The notes beneath the pieces were generated by a model. It saw only the letters and a list, made by a program, of their open reading frames with translations, was not told where the DNA came from and ran no database searches. Source: Mastigias papua (taxonomy: Eukaryota; Cnidaria; Scyphozoa; Rhizostomeae; Mastigiidae). From it: a DNA stretch of 64,000 bases. The position numbers and the translations under genes were made by a program. Positions 11,640 through 24,156 of the stretch are shown here, one piece after another; position 1 is the first letter of the stretch; every line of letters begins with the position of its first letter. The DNA lies in assembly GCA_964019165.1 (NCBI GenBank), contig OZ025282.1:11048229-11112228 (forward strand), in the 5' to 3' direction.

Positions 11640-14175
11640 CAACGTTAGTCTAAACGGGAAGTTTATCGAATTGAAGGAAACCATATGGGATGAAATTACC
11701 AAACTTAAATGGAATAATGAATTTGATTACCATACTAGCCGATGCAACCTCAATTCCCATGCTGAAAAGCTTCAATAGCTTTGTATGAGAAAATAATTTC
11801 GTTCCTTGAAAAGCAGCTTGACGAAAAAAACGGATGATTGAATCATTGCTATCTCATAGCCATAGTCTCCCTCGCAAAGTCTCCTCCACCAGAAAAGTTC
11901 ATATCCCCCCCCCAAACTGAAAGACGTCTATATGAAAACGCCACCAAAAAGCACCACAGATCATTTTCCATTAACAGCGAAAGTAAAACAATAAGTGAAG
12001 TTAGTAGTGGGGAAAAGGAAAACAACCAAAAGAGAAGAAAGAATAGTACGACATTCAGAAGTAGACCTGAAGCAGCACCAAATCAAATGCATATGATTCA
12101 AAATTAGCCGGTACCAATAAATAATCAAAGGAGCAAACTACAACTAATGAACATGCCCCCACGTGAAGGAGTGAGAGCTTCAGACCAAAAGGCCTGGCCC
12201 CTTATGAGACTGTATCGAGCCAGAAGAAAGTGCTAGGAGGGAAATCTACAGCAGCAAATTCTGTTGCAGAGATGCAATACATAGACAACACAACAAAAAC
12301 TATGGAAAAGATAGAATGAATATTACCATCACAGGAGATCCTCTACTAAAGGACATTGAACAAACTGGGCGCAGTCACAGACACAACGTTCGGGTTCGAT
12401 CACACTAGGTGCAAACCCTGTAGGCATTGCAGACCATATGAAGCCAGTGCTTTGATGAAAACCAGATGGCACAGTGTTTCATCAAAGAACAAACGATCTA
12501 AAAAGTGATGTAGACAGTTGCAGGATAATAAGAGAAGAAATTGAAATGATTCGAAAGGAATGTCCTTAAACCAAAATTTTGGTCTCTGCTTTTATTACAA
12601 GAGATGACAAACTACGTCTTGGGGAAATGGTGGAAGGACATGAACAGATGCTGAAAACTTTATGTGTAGAAAAAGTCAGCATTGACAAATCGTGTCTAGG
12701 TCATGGTTTATTACATTTGAACAGAAAAGGTAGTGCATATTTTGGTAAAAATCTATTAAATTTTATAAATGACTTCTTAAGGGACGACACCGGACATTTT
12801 TATCAAGATATAGACAAACTGACATGGGGGACAGTAGGGTTGGAGTACTGTAAGTGGCTTGATGGAAACCACAAAGGAAACTGAAAAAGAAAATTATACA
12901 AGTGAAGCAAATGATATATTCCAAAAACTTAAAAATACTGAGAAATAAGCATCTTAAGAATATGATAATAAGGTATATCGATACGAATTCTAGTTGGAAC
13001 ATATACTGTAACTTCGTCAATTTCATACAAAACTCGGTGTATATTTGGTGATTGCTGAAACTAAGTTGGATGCTTCCTTTGTCTATATTACTTTGTGCTT
13101 TCCTCAAAGGGCACAGTACACAAGACGCACTTTTCACATCATTTAAACGTCCCATAGCTTGATAAAAAAGGGTTAGTAGGGATCGTGCTAATTGACCTAT
13201 CCAAGGCTTATGTTCACATTCCAAATGATTTACTAATAGTCAAACTTGCAGCTTATGGGTTTGGAAAAAATAGTCTTGCACTAATCGGAAACTACCTATC
13301 CGAAAGAAAACGACGCATTAAAGTGGGCTCCAAATTCAGGGAATGGCAGGAAATGATTCTGAGTATCCCGCAAGGCTCAGTTTTCGGTCCGCTACTGTTC
13401 AATATTTTATATATGACTTCCTCTTTGCCATGAAGTCCTCAGGTGTCTGCAACTTTGTAGAAGATGAGACTGTGTATGAATGTGGAAAAGATGGTGAATC
13501 AATGGCAAGGAGACTTGAGGAAGATAATCCTAGGGCTCTCGACTGGTTTCAACGTAATAGAATGGTAGCAAATCTAAAAAAATTTCAAGTAATGTTTCTC
13601 TGCCTGAAACAGATAAAAAATTCCTCTTGGAAATCGGTTGAGGTCCGTTAAAATTACTTGGGATAACTGTTAAGGATGAACTGAAGTTTGATAAGCATGT
13701 GGAAGCATTACCTCACAAAATCTGCAAAAAGCCAATGCATTCTCAAGTGTTGCACCTCGTATGGACGTGAAGAAAAGAAAACCCTGTAGCATACATTCAT
13801 AATGTCAAATTTCAATCATTGACCACATGTCTGTACTTTTTGCGGTAGAACATAAAACAAAAAACTAGATTGTGTTCACAAAACAGCTCTGAGAATACTT
13901 CATGAAGACTATACGTTGAGCTTTGATGAACTTCTCCTGAAGATAGGCAACACCATATTAGAAAGCTACGCAACCTGATGATAGACACATATAACTTAAA
14001 TTATAAGTGTCTATCGTGTGAAAATCCATTCTTCATGAGGAATCCATCCTTCATATGGAATACGTTCAAAGGAAAGAACCAAATGTACAACCTAAGATTT
14101 CGGCTCACTATTAATGCTATCACAAGCCAAAGCGTGAATTCATGGAACCAATTCTTTGGACAAATAAAATAATGC
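11640..14175 (+). mobile_element. Decayed CR1/L2-type LINE: ORF1 with SGNH esterase module, endonuclease start and RT
   Basis: Read across frameshifts, the order is: a coiled-coil-like segment near 11.64-11.83 kb (LKETIWDEITKLKW); an SGNH-hydrolase-like module with TITGDPLLKDI near 12.32 kb (block I, Ser changed to Pro), RTNDLKSD near 12.49 kb and SCLGHGLLHLNRKG near 12.70 kb; the start of an endonuclease (KNLKILRNKHLKN and KLSWMLPLS near 12.9-13.1 kb); then a deletion into the RT (GHSTQDALF, LIDLSKAYVHIPNDLLIVKL, SIPQGSVFGPLLFNI). The catalytic FADD box reads FVEDET. An RT C-terminal end follows to 14.17 kb. Esterase-bearing ORF1 is known in CR1/L2 LINEs. The copy is internally deleted and non-functional. 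Confidence 0.87.
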
Positions 14176-16389
14176 CAAAATTACAAATTTAAAATTTGTT
14201 TGCAAATAACTTCGGACGCCCCTCCATAGGCACTACTATGCAGCATAGATAATCTATGTATGAAGTTAGATTCTATTTCTGTTTCTCACTGTTATTGTAC
14301 ATTTTTCATTCTGTAAATAGTTGGTAATAGTTTTATATGGAAGCTATAATGAATGTACCAAATAAATATATGTTGATACTTACATCCGCACGCTAAAGGC
14401 CTCGATTGGCTGCTCATATTCATCTCCTTGCCATCAAACCATCACGCTAGTAAAATTCATCAAAGTTGGAACTACAATAGCGTAGTAAACCCATTTCTAT
14501 TATTATTGCAATGCATAAATATAATCCTAGCTTTACTGTTAGGCCGTAACTCTTCATCACGTAAGAAAATTGCCACATTTGCAAACAAGAATACCTGGTG
14601 GAAGATACGTGTGACATGCGGTAATGGTAACATACCTGGTTTGTAATATTACAGCCCATTTGGAAGATGTGAAATAAAGACTGCTTTGTATCTAACTTGA
14701 AGCATTCCTGCCTCTTCTGAAGCCCTCTCTAGACGCTCTCTGCAGCTGTTACGCAAGTGTCTCTTATTTCTACAGATGTGCTTTTCTGATAGTATGTCGC
14801 TGAACTCAAGGGACCAGCAAGTACAACACTACAGAGATGAACATAAATTGTTGACCAAAAGTAGTCCCAGTTCGACAGGAATCTCGCGAGATTCGAACAT
14901 TTGTGGTGTTTCATTGTTTAACTGTTTGAAATCCATTAAAGCTTTCTCAAAATCGAGGAACTTGATAGGCTTGAATGCGCAAAATCAAAGAATTTTACAG
15001 ACCAACCAAAACTTGCTATTGCTCAGAATATTGAAACATTTACGAGCATAAATGGATAGAATAAACGAAAGGCTAGTTGAGTAACAGGAAATAATTAGGC
15101 AAATTGTACTGTGGGACATTAGGTCTATTCTGTAAAATACACAACAAAGGTTCCATCGCTTCTTGATAAAATGAGAGAAATCCACACAAAGAGACTTGTA
15201 GAACCTTTCATAAAAGACATCCAAGCTGAAGGGGGTGGGATTCGGTGAATTGGGGTAGATTCGGGTATAAGGGGAGGGGTATTTAAGCAATATCGTACAA
15301 GCAGATAATGCCAGGCTGTCAACAAATAAATAATATTAAAACTTTTGAACTAAAAACCATTGATTTAGTTTCTAGAACAAACTTAGTTTCCAGCGTTTCT
15401 ACGTTCTAATACATAAACAGGCAAGCATCTATTGAACATACTTTAATGACACGCTGGATGATTCAAATCAAATTAACTGAGTACACACAACTGTAATTCT
15501 TTTAATTGTGAAATGTTATCTCACTTGCAATGGATAATTTTGGTTTCAATCATAACTTTCATTTCGTTGATATGCAAAATGAGACTATTTGGTTCAGACG
15601 ATCAAGTTAGACAGGGAATGCACTTACAATCACAGACTAGGAGAGAGAACTTAGCGGACCGTGCCACTGTTTGGACCAAGCCCTTCAGTATATCATACAA
15701 TAAGATATGCAACTACGGCTGAAAAATACTTTGCTAGAGATCTCTCGGTTACTCAAATCTTTTCTTCTCGAACTCGCACAACACAACGATGATCTTGGAA
15801 AAAGCTGGTGGGTGAGACATGTTACCCCCTATCTCCTAAAATGTCATACCTGAAGTCAAACATAAGAATCAGATTACAGGACTGAGCTAAAATGTCAATG
15901 GAAACTGAATCTGCATCAAAGTTAAAAGGTATAGAATGTAACTATAGATAAGGTTAACATAATGGTAAATGAATTTGATACGCCTGAAAGCAACGTTTAC
16001 CTATTCGCATGAATCATTGATCACTACCAATGTCAGTAAACAAACTATATTAATTGGCAGAGATTAGGTAAAGGGTTAAATTTTATCAGGTTTCCGTGAA
16101 ATTGTTGATGTCAGATAAATTTCCAATCATATACGCAGAATTCCCTGCCTCAAGTTGTCAACGTGACCCATACATTTTGGAAACAAATATAGAAACTTTC
16201 AGAAGACCTCTTGATAAAAGTGTAGGGTGCCAGAGTCGACACAGCCATGACAGCTTTCAACAAACATGCTACTTCTTCACAAGTATCAATCAACAACTGC
16301 TTGAAGAGGTTCGAAAATATAGCTTCCATTTGTCCTTTAGCTGAAATATCTACCTACAATGTACATCCAGAACATAGACAAAAGTGGAA
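14176..16389. other. Gene-free stretch
   Basis: No supported gene. The first 200 bp probably hold the LINE 3' untranslated tail. The remainder is AT-rich DNA and a short AATAAA-bearing stretch, with nothing I can assign. Confidence 0.4.
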
Positions 16390-19300
16390 CTATAATGTCG
16401 TTTCTTTCCCTTTTTTAGGTGGGTGTGCATTTTTTAATACTCCACCATCCACCCCCCACAAATTCCCTTTGTAGCCATCAAGTCCACTGAGTCTCCCCAA
16501 CTCCATGACATCTTTATCAAAGTAATCATCATCGGGTGATTTCGAATTACGCGATTCTGGTCTTCCCTGCACGCCATTTTCAACTGCTATCTTATTACCC
16601 TCAAAGTGTGGTTGCTTAAACTGGCTCTCATCCAGCAGAGCACTGCAAATAGTTTGAATTCCTTTGTAAACCAGCTTTAAGGAATCAACAATCACTGTGT
16701 GGTTTTCGTCATGGCATTTCGACTGACTGCCTTTTGCTGTTCTGGAAAGGAAACTTGCCAGTCTAGGCGCGATATTTACTTGCATATCAGAGACAGCCAT
16801 TTGCAAATCTTGAAAATCATGACCAAGGTATTGCTTACCAGAATTTATGGACCGGAATCGACGTCTTGGATGAGGAGAGTATGGCTCTGCCATTTGCGAA
16901 CATGCCCTCCTAATTGGTTGAGGGGTATAGATTTCAGTATTTCTGCTGCTCCTATAAATCTGCTGAGGCTGTGGTGTCAATGTCCGCATGTTTGATTCGT
17001 AGTGCTCAGTTATTCGTTCCAGTTTATCATAAAACGTTCCAGAGTAGTCACTGCTATCATCCGAGATTGGATTCTGATCCGAACCACTTTGTGGAAAGTC
17101 CGCACTGGAAGAGGAAGGTGATTTTGGAGCAAACGAATCTGTTGTGCTATCCCACCAATAACTATCATCTAAGAGAAATGCAGAGAATGAAGCATTATTG
17201 TGACGTAGAAAAATTCAAAACTCAAGATTTTACAAAAGTACTAAGGAAGAATGTCACTTATGATCAATGCTAAGATGGCCAGACAAACCACTACTCAAAA
17301 TAATGACAAAAATGTTAAAATGACGTCTTATTTAATCGAACACTGTATCTAATTGCAGCTGTTGTTCTCAATGACACTGTATATAATTCTCACTTCGCTT
17401 TTACTTAGCTAGTACCTGTTTCATTTGGTATTGTTCGAGATAATTTGCAAATTGTAAATAATAAATGCTGGGAAAGTTTGCATGAACGGACATTCTTATG
17501 TCAGCCTCTTTATTATCATTTCCTCGCAGTTCTGCATATCTTCTGCCTCATAGTGGGAAATAACTGAAAAACAAGTCTTCTCCTGCTTTGACTTGCACTT
17601 AGCTTCAAACCCTCGTTTATTCAACCAAAAATGCCACTAGTAACTGTGCTTATATTAAAATCATTGCAGGTTAGCACATTGATAACAGAAAACAGGTTCT
17701 CTGAAGTGACATACCTGAATAAAAGTTTTATTCATTTCCTTTATTTCAAATTGCTTCCCTTACATTTTGAGATGAAAAAGAGTGCAAAGTTACAAGGTTA
17801 AACTGAAAGCTACCGGGCAAAAGTATTTATCATGACAAAATACTATCATATCAAATCTAATAAAACAGGAACGGAAGTATAATTTGGTGCAGTATCATCT
17901 CCTGTCCATGAAAATACTAGGATGACCATGGCTATGACTAAAGTAGAAGAACAACAGCAGTACCTACCAGAAATTCCATAGCCACAAAAATCATTTGAAG
18001 ACTTCAAATGATCCTTCTTCCCAGGTACTCTCAACAAAGACGTTCCTAGAGTTGATCCGTCATTGCTGACACTTCTCATTGCTTTTTCCAATGTGTTTAC
18101 GTTACTTTTCCAAGATGCTTTGCATGTATTTAGCTTCTTTTTAGAGCTTGCCAGTACTTCAGAAGTAGCAACGACCTATATCCAATTAAAAAAGAGCTAA
18201 CAATTAGCCATTAACTGTAGAAAAGCAAGATTAATGCCATGAAAAAAAGAATGAAAAATTGTATATTTTCATGTTTTAGCCTCTTAAAGATTTGCTTTAG
18301 ATTTGAGATGCATCACTGTTTAACATCTCAAGTCTGTGATAATGTGCTTTTACTCCTTTAACCTAATGCTTCCTTATCAATGATCCTTTCTGTTCTTTAT
18401 TATCCTGGTTCTAGTGAAACTGGAAGATATATCTTATCTCTTCAGTACCACTGTCATTTTAAAATTTGACGGATTATTATATCACATGTCAGAATTATTC
18501 CTCAGTCTAATCTCACAAGGGGGCATTTTGTGGAAATTCACTAATTTCAGTTCTGAAAATCGCACACGTATATATTTTCTGTAAATAGCATTGGAAGTCA
18601 ATAGCAGATATTACCTCCAGCTATTAACAGAGCTTACCTCTAGCCATTAATAGAGCTTACCTCTAATCATTATCAGGGCTTACCTCTAGCCATTATCATC
18701 TTACCTCTAGCCATTAATAGAGTTTACTAACAGAGCTTGCCTCTACCTTACCCATCGCTTACCTCTTTACGAATATAACTGAGTCGCTTGATTGCACTAT
18801 CAATGTTGCTCTTCATTTTGTGATCTTCAGAGAGAAAAGTTGTCAGTCTTGCAACTTCTTTCATATATTCAACATATTCGTGCAAAGAGTAGACTTCTTC
18901 GACATTGAGTGTTGCACCTGGGCTTAAAAACTTTTCCATTCCTTTAAACTTTGATGATATATGATCGAGCAGAGAGTTGAGTACACTTTTTCTTAAATCC
19001 TTGGAGGCTTCTCTTGCTATTCCAACAATGGTTTGCCGCTGAAATTCATTTTCATCCAGTACATCGCTGTCCTTCAAATTAGAAAATTGTTTTCAGATTT
19101 AGTTGATAACAACTCAATGAGTCTTTTAACGAATACTGCTAGATAACCTTTGAACTTCCTTCAATGTTTCTACAATCCTTGATATTGCCAAATAAATTAG
19201 CATCTAAAGTAAATGAGAATTTTCAGATGAAAATAGCTATTTCTAGTACTTTCTTGCTAAGGAAACGAAGCTGCACAAAGTGAAAACATTTTATTTGTCC

Positions 19301-22300
19301 TTGAAGTCGGAAATCGTGAATATTTAAAAGGAATTACCCTCAGCTCGGTATCATTAGGGTTATAAGAACAAGGACTGTAAGGAATAAACATGTTATAAAC
19401 AATGCAGATGAGGAGACTGATAGAATATCTCAAATAAACAACGTCTAGAATGCACATGGTATGAATGTGAAGCAAATAATGTCCAGTTGTATGAAGCATA
19501 CTACCATGGGAAGCAAAGAAACTACTGAATACGAGGCTGTGCTTGCTGCTTTCGTACTCTACTCTAAAAACTTAGTTATGCCATGGTATCTGAAATGCTT
19601 TTCTTCAAATATATGAATCATATATCTTCAATGCAATTTTTTTTACCCATCTGCGAGCTGCCTTATGATGGCAATACAAATACAACTGAAATTAGCAATA
19701 ATGACTCATTCGATTCAACAGAGCACGTGGAATACAACTCTTGCTATAGAACCATAAACATTCTTTGACAGGCTGGTAAAAAGGTTGTCTTCAATACATA
19801 CTCCATCTGTATGTTTAGCGATAGCATTTCGAACTGTATCAGTTGTCTTGAAACAGGATTGTAAAAGAGCCGATCTTGTTTTCTCTTTGACGCCACTCAA
19901 ATCAGCAACAACGGCAGCTTCTTTGATTATTTTATTTAATGCCCTTTGGACTTCTGTCCTAATTGCCATATCAGAATATACACATGAACATATATCGATT
20001 TTCTCCTGAAGAAGAGTAAAAGTGCGAATGAAACGAAATGCAACTTTAACAAATAGCCACCTTGCATTACAGATTCTCAAAACTTTGCAATATACTTTAT
20101 CAAAGCTAGTAATGTTCTGCTTTATTACTAATATTTCTATGCATTATCAGCTTCGGCGGTATGGCTCCTAATATGGTGTGATGAGGGTTAAGTACTAAAT
20201 TGTATCTCGTCATTTATGTATAACAATTTTATTGTTACCAATGATAATCAAAAACTTCATGCACGGTAACATACAAGTCCTCATTTATTTGCCTACAACT
20301 GTTATCAAAGTAGTTTCATAAATTACGGCTATGAACAACCACCTAGCAACTGACTGGGAATCATTAGATTTCTGATAGTTGCACCAATCAACTTAGAAAA
20401 CACAGGAGAATACTCTTCCTTCATGATAACATGTACACAATATGAGATCTCATCTAAAGTAAGTTTTACTGAGATTATCATTTTGCAAATGCTCAGATCA
20501 TCTCCCAAAGTCCAATTTCTGAACTTACTTTTTCAAAGACAATAATCATCAAAGACTGGATCATGGCAGTTTGGTTGGGTATTTCCAAGGTCTTGCTAGA
20601 GTATCTTAAATGTTCCCCAAAATGTTGTACCATTATCAAAGAAAGGTATGTTGCCTTCATTTCCAGAGAAGAAAGAAAGGAGGATGTAAATAATCCGGTT
20701 TTATTTCTTCATTAAAAATAAGAAGAACTTACATCAATGCTAGCTAAAGCTTCCGAAAATTTGAAAACTTCAACTTCTGGGGGTTTACTTTCGATTGATG
20801 AAGAACCGGCTTTCATGAAATGAGTAATAATGTCATCAATTACTCCTTTGATATCATCATCTTCTTCAGAATCAGGGTGAAGAACATTAGAGATTATATC
20901 AGTAGCTCCAATGACCTCGCGAGAAAAAGAAATTAAGAAATAAAGTTACCTGATATCAAAAAATGCAGACAGACCAAAGTGATGGTCAAATTACTATTCA
21001 CTCGCTGATGACGAGGAAAATTACAGACATATGTGATAATTAATCTATTTCAAATAAAAGCTAATGAATTAGAAGACATGGTATAAAAGGGAGGTAGTAT
21101 ATGGGTGTGAGTTATTCTGACTTAGTTCAAAAATATGTAGCTTAAATCGCATTGAGTGACGAGCATCCATAGCAATTGAGATCTCATTCTGAGTTAGACA
21201 GAAGAGAAAAAATCAATCCACATATCCAATATGAAGCAGATAGCAGAGTAGAAAATGAGTAGAGAGGCAAAAAAATATCAATTCCGATGTAACAATGATG
21301 GATATTGCTAGGGGAATGGGGTGAGATGTCTATGGGGTTGATATCTAGGGGGTTGATGTTCTCCCAAAAAGCATGGAGTAGGAAATCATATCATAATGAA
21401 GAATTTCTCATAGAATTCAGAATTTCCTTCCAAAAGTAAGTTCATCGAACAATTTGAACAAATGTTCTTGGAATCTTGCAATTTCAAGAAGAAAAATGAA
21501 TTTGATTAACAGTCATAGGGATATAAAAAATAGTGAATACTATGATACGGCTGATTAATATAGGAAAGAAGTGACACCTAACCATTTAACATCACAACTG
21601 AAGCCTAAAAATTATATCAACAAAGAATAAATTAAAAATATCCTTAGAATTGCACATAATTTTAAAAAAGCTATTACTACCTTGCAGAGAATAAATGACA
21701 ACCATTGTAATATCCTCTAATATTCTAAATATGATTACTTGCAATGAAGAACAATACTACGTATATATGTTCTATTTTTCCTGCTACTGCACAGCAACAG
21801 AGCTTAATTTCCTTAGCATGTAAATACTACTAAACTTACTTGCTGCAATACTCCATAGAAATCATTCCTTATGTCTCTCAGCACAGGCTGCTCTTTTCCA
21901 TATTTTTTTGGTGCTGATTCAAGGGTAACGCCAGTCCTCCGCAAGGTGTCGCATGCAGCTTCCAGGCTTTTCGATTGCTCTGGATCATTGACGTCTTCAA
22001 TATCACTTGTTAGGTTTGTCACAGTTAGTAAATCTCTGCCAAGTCTTTTGAAACTTTTTATGAGATCATTTGTATTCCTGGATAGGTCTAAATCAGCCAA
22101 TTTTCTGTCTACCTACATACCGAAAAGAGAGTATTCAAGCTTAAGTAACAAAATTTGTCTCTGCTGCATAGCTGACAATGAAATGTATGTTGTGTTAAAA
22201 AAATGATTCTTAGGCAGTAAAACCCTTGCAAACTGCAACTGCAGGTGTCTTTAGTAAGCATTCGTTCTTCATTGGCAATCTGTCAAGGAGGAAATAGTAG

Positions 22301-24156
22301 TCCAGGTTTGAATGAAATCCATATGTCTGGCTGCCGATAAGGTCTTCAAACCATGTATTGAATCATAGTGCGTGCTATTTATCAAAGGTAGAAAAATCAG
22401 TCAACGCTAGGCATGTATTATGAATCTGCTTATCTTACAGAGTCTTTCATTAATGGAAAATTCTGGAATGGTGTTTTGCAACTACTTAGTAAACTCACCT
22501 GTGGGTAGTGCCCTAGCAGATTTGTCATAATTACTTTGCTTTTGGGTATAAAGAAAGAAAATTTTCAGGATTATTTCAGTGTTGCTACTTAACTTTCTAC
22601 TACTGATAAAATGTAAATCGTATTTCCCGTCAATTTTCTACTACTCAGAAAATAATGGACTGTTAATAATGAATAGACAAAAATTACTACGTGCAACAGA
22701 AATATTCCTGTCTTGGTTTATATTGAAACTGATCCCAATTTTGGATAAATGCGATAATATGTTGCAATGGCATACTAGAGTTGAGTGCTCATCTTGCTAT
22801 CATTATCTTCAATTAGCAATGAACAACATTTTGAGATTCTGTCTATAGATAGCTACAAAAGGTCTTATTTGCATACAAGACATCATTTGAAAAATAGCTC
22901 ACTTGCTTTAAGGACAACTGAAGTCTCAGTGCATCTGCAATATCTGCAATGTAGAGCATGCGTGTGACCCCACTAAGCAATGCATCAGCCGCACGCACCA
23001 TTTCTTGACGTTTCGATGGGGAACAAGGAAAATTGAAGAAGTCTACAGCAGCTGTCTTTAACTTTTTACCTGACAGCGAAAAGAAGAAAGCTTCAAATAC
23101 TGTTTATGTAGGATAACATTCTCTATGGCACAACATAGCAAAATCTTGTTGGATTATAAGTCATACTATTTGGAGACTTGCCTTCCTAGAACTATAACGC
23201 TATTAAGCTGATAAAATACTGTTAACGTTGAATTAGGCATTTATGCATCTTCACAAAAGCTCTCGTAAAATATGACTTCACATAATCTACTTCCAATGCA
23301 AATTGGTCAATGATTGCACTGCGCAGCATACCATCTAACCATTGCGTAATTACATGGATGGTTCTTTTTCCAATCCTAGAACGCTATCAACTCAATACGA
23401 AGTGCTTTACAAAACACGTTTTGTGGTAACCCATTGAGTATATCCGACTTATGTGCCTAAATAGAACGTGATTGCATAAAATCAAGTCACAATGAAGCGT
23501 CGATTTATGATACAAATTAGTTTCGCTCTCCAAAGAGAACATATTGCAAGGTTTGCAATTTCGAATTTGCTTGGGGTGACTTCGCTGTACAAGATGAAAA
23601 CTCGATCTCTGATGAAAAATCACCATTGGCTACTGCCTATTTGAGTCCAAAACATGATTAAATCTAATTTAGCATGAGTAAGGAAACTAACTAACAATGT
23701 ATGGATAAAGTTCTAGTAAATTCAAAAGAAATTATTCAAGGTGAGAAAACTTTATTCATTTAGTTACTTGAAACTTCGAAGACAAAGATCTCTCTGTATT
23801 AATATAAAATTAAATTCACTAATACCTAATATTTCAATATTTCGACAAGCTGATGTCATTTCTTCCCGGACTTCTGGATAATCAAAAGCGATTCCTCGGC
23901 CAACACGCACCAACCTGATCATAGCATTCGATATTTCTGTCATCAATATTTCAGATTTCTTCGAGCTTTTCCCTTTTCTTGGCTTTTTCCTCGCAGCATC
24001 TCGGACAAAATGTGTAACTTGCGCGTACAGGGGCTCTAGTATCAATGAAGAACGCTTACGTCGAAAGCGAGCATTATGTGAACTTCGATTTCGGTATGTA
24101 ACAGTTGTCATCGAAGTTTGATCTCTGTTCCTAGCAGTTTCCATTTTGTCTTCCAT
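16390..24156 (-). CDS. Divergent alpha-catenin-like protein (vinculin superfamily), ten exons, 894 residues
   Basis: Exons, in transcript order: 24156-23826 (ATG), 23069-22903, 22112-21840, 20915-20733, 20654-20529, 20005-19753, 19203-19148 (tentative), 19071-18763, 18175-17968, 17168-16390 (stop). All junctions are GT-AG and every phase agrees, giving 895 codons in total. Residues 37-50 (SLILEPLYAQVTHF), 76-103 (RLVRVGRGIAFDYPEVREEM within it) and 134-153 (VRAADALLSGVTRMLYIAD) match the N-terminal beta-catenin-binding/dimerisation bundle of alpha-catenins; length is also close to alpha-catenin (about 900). Some segments, such as KASWKSNVNTLEKAM near 590, are as much alpha-catulin-like. The last exon is Ser/Pro/Arg-rich and then acidic, and I cannot find the usual C-terminal actin-binding five-helix domain. 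The expected role is junction or cytoskeletal linkage in the cytoplasm; the paralogue assignment is unsure. Confidence 0.85.
18611..18758. repeat. 23-bp minisatellite built of splice-donor-like units
   Basis: On the minus strand the intron following the exon 19071-18763 starts at its true donor AAAGAG|GTAAGCG. It then runs through about five tandem units of 21-23 bp, each containing CTAGAGGTAAG or a one-base variant (units near 18701, 18680, 18657, 18634 and 18611 in plus coordinates). The consensus unit is roughly TTACCTCTAGCCATTAATAG on the plus strand. Confidence 0.85.
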
